From NCBI GenBank assembly GCA_002378745.1, contig DFRR01000002.1, forward strand, positions 50,429-56,051: a stretch of DNA of 5,623 bases. Reading direction: 5' to 3'. The DNA is from Patescibacteria group bacterium UBA3458. Lineage in GTDB: Bacteria > Patescibacteriota > Minisyncoccia > Phycocordibacterales > UBA2100. A program made the translations under genes and the position numbers. Every line of letters begins with the position of its first letter. Position 1 is the stretch's first letter. The notes under the pieces were generated by a model. That model was not told the DNA's origin. It saw only the letters and a list, made by a program, of their open reading frames with translations, and made no database searches. Shown piece after piece: positions 4,308-5,623 of this stretch.

Positions 4308-5623
4308 CTAGGCTGCTTTCTTCTCTCGTTGCCTATTATCGTTCGCGGCCTGCAATGTCTGCACCGCATGATTGAATCGCTCCTGAGTTATTGTCGCCTC
4401 GTCCATCAGTTCTTCTAGGGCATTAATGACTGGTTCACCGTCACTTGTAAACTGACCTCCGAACAAATCGCGCAATTCTCCTTTCGTGCGCACAATCGTA
4501 CCGAGCATTTCAAATAGCGTATCCTCGTTTACTCCCTCCATATCCTCAATACGTGCACGCACCGCGTTTTTAAATTTTGAACTAAAGTGGAACGTTTCCT
4601 CGCGAGCACCTTTCTCCATGCGTTCTTGTGTATCTTCTGAAACTTCTTCGGTTTTGGCTTCTTTCTCTGCTTCACTCTCCTCTGTTGAGAGTACTGGCGA
4701 TGGTGCCGCTACTTCAGCAGCCGGAACAGAAGTACGTTCCTCACGAGACTCTGCTACCTCAACATCCTGCGCTGGAGTATCAGCTAAATCGACGACAGGT
4801 GCTGCCTTTACGCGTTCTTGAGGTAGTGGCGTTGACGAAGGCGTGTCGATATCGACATCACCAAAAGTATTTCTACCATTAAATGAAAGTGGCTTTGCGC
4901 GAGCTGGTGCTTGGTTTGCAGACACATCCCCCACTCCCGGAGCTGGTGTTTCCATAACTGGTTCAGATGTCGTTACCGGAGGCTCTTCTTTGAATGTCGG
5001 CGCTTGAGCAGGCACTATTTCATCACGTACAGGAGTAGCTTCCTCTTGCTGCACCGTAGGTGTGGTATTCATGCTTGAGCTGTCCGCGCGCGCACTGCTA
5101 ATTACATTGAGCGTGTCAGTGATAAGTGCCATACCGTCTCTAGTTGGCGCAGTAGGTATTTCAGCAACAGACTGCGGCTGTGTCTCCAATTCAGTTTTTT
5201 TGTCTGTACGTGTGTCAGAGGTAATGGCAGGTACTGATTCAGCCAACTTCTTACTGCGAAAACTGCCGAGATGGGCACGCTCACGTTTTTCCGGCGAAAG
5301 CGCTTCTGAAGGAGAGATTCGTGCCTTCCCCGGCAGTGTGAGATCCGGGACTCGCCGACGACCGAGTGGCCTTCTGTGCACCACTTCTCCAGGCGCTGGA
5401 TGCATATCGTTTTCCAATTTGAACGATTTTGGTGCGCGTGTCTGACTTGGTGGCAACGCATCTGATGCACTGTCTTCTGTAATACTCTGCTCTGCAGCTT
5501 CAAGTGCAGCCCTAAAATCAGGATCGTCATCTTCTGATTCTCTCACGCCATTAGATACTTCTTGACGCGCAGTCACACGCTGCCGTACACCATCCATTTC
5601 GCCGACTTCGCGAGCCGGTAACG
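4308..5623 (-). CDS. Unrecognised long, mostly disordered acidic protein, 5' end beyond window
   Basis: I do not recognise this protein. The frame is open from the right edge to a TAG at 4308. An internal ATG at 5597 would give 429 residues, but the frame continues upstream (LPAREVGE before it) with no stop and no ribosome site, so the true start is probably outside. Counting from that ATG: an acidic helical stretch at 20-45, an Arg-rich patch HRRPLGRRRVPDLTLPGKAR (74-93), a long Pro/Glu/Ala/Thr/Ser-rich region (about 120-330) that should be disordered, and a helix-rich C-terminal part (about 336-425) containing FKNAVRARIEDM and EPVINALEELMDEATITQERF. It has no Cys in the visible part and no membrane segment. 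The layout suggests a flexible tether between a basic contact patch and a C-terminal interaction domain. It ends 99 nt before rpsL, with a promoter between, so it need not share regulation with it. Codon-scale reading supports a real gene; its function is unknown. Confidence 0.8.
   Translation of the reverse strand, partial: LPAREVGEMDGVRQRVTARQEVSNGVRESEDDDPDFRAALEAAEQSITEDSASDALPPSQTRAPKSFKLENDMHPAPGEVVHRRPLGRRRVPDLTLPGKARISPSEALSPEKRERAHLGSFRSKKLAESVPAITSDTRTDKKTELETQPQSVAEIPTAPTRDGMALITDTLNVISSARADSSSMNTTPTVQQEEATPVRDEIVPAQAPTFKEEPPVTTSEPVMETPAPGVGDVSANQAPARAKPLSFNGRNTFGDVDIDTPSSTPLPQERVKAAPVVDLADTPAQDVEVAESREERTSVPAAEVAAPSPVLSTEESEAEKEAKTEEVSEDTQERMEKGAREETFHFSSKFKNAVRARIEDMEGVNEDTLFEMLGTIVRTKGELRDLFGGQFTSDGEPVINALEELMDEATITQERFNHAVQTLQAANDNRQREKKAA

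Noticed and set aside
5062..5445. Plus-strand open frame of 127 codons
   Set aside because: It is antisense to the long low-complexity CDS, whose composition keeps opposing frames open. Its hydrophobic start is a by-product of the complementary codons.
1..5623. CRISPR array, insertion sequence or transposase
   Set aside because: No regularly spaced repeats, transposase frame or matching terminal repeats with target duplication were seen.

Overview
The window carries a streptomycin-type (str) gene cluster. Every supported gene is on the minus strand, so transcription runs from the right end towards the left. In that order the genes are: a long, mostly low-complexity protein of unknown function that enters from beyond the right edge; rpsL (S12) and rpsG (S7); a 114-residue protein I do not recognise; fusA (EF-G); and the first 90 codons of tuf (EF-Tu), which leave through the left edge. 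The classical order rpsL-rpsG-fusA-tuf is kept, with one extra gene inserted between rpsG and fusA.

The S7 and EF-G sequences, the intermediate GC content and the standard stops (TAA, TAG) look bacterial. The wording of the proteins and the weak or missing Shine-Dalgarno sites fit a Candidate Phyla Radiation (Patescibacteria) genome, probably Parcubacteria-like. That placement is an impression from sequence style and was not tested by a tree or search.

Region by region: 4308-5623 is the unknown acidic, Pro/Glu/Ala/Ser-rich CDS with an Arg-rich patch and a helical C-terminus. 4209-4307 holds a good sigma70-like promoter and a small leader hairpin for rpsL. 3316-4208 is rpsL-rpsG with an 8-nt gap. 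3261-3288 is a terminator. 2846-3190 is the 114-aa gene, with the only textbook Shine-Dalgarno site in the window. 2738-2825 holds two terminator-like hairpins. 538-2691 is fusA. 482-519 is a strong terminator. 272-481 is a structured stretch with two candidate promoters, a 24-bp perfect palindrome and an imperfect hairpin. 1-271 is the start of tuf.

Together the recognised genes supply the decoding-site protein S12, the 30S head organiser S7 and the two elongation GTPases. Unlike the single operon of Escherichia coli, this locus appears divided by intrinsic terminators into separate units: rpsL-rpsG, orf114, fusA and tuf. The points most worth a second look are the unusual S12 decoding loops (Arg at the streptomycin-resistance Lys43 position, and a missing Pro91-equivalent residue), the self-contained 114-aa gene inside the str cluster, the extra segment in EF-G domain IV, and the structured tuf leader.
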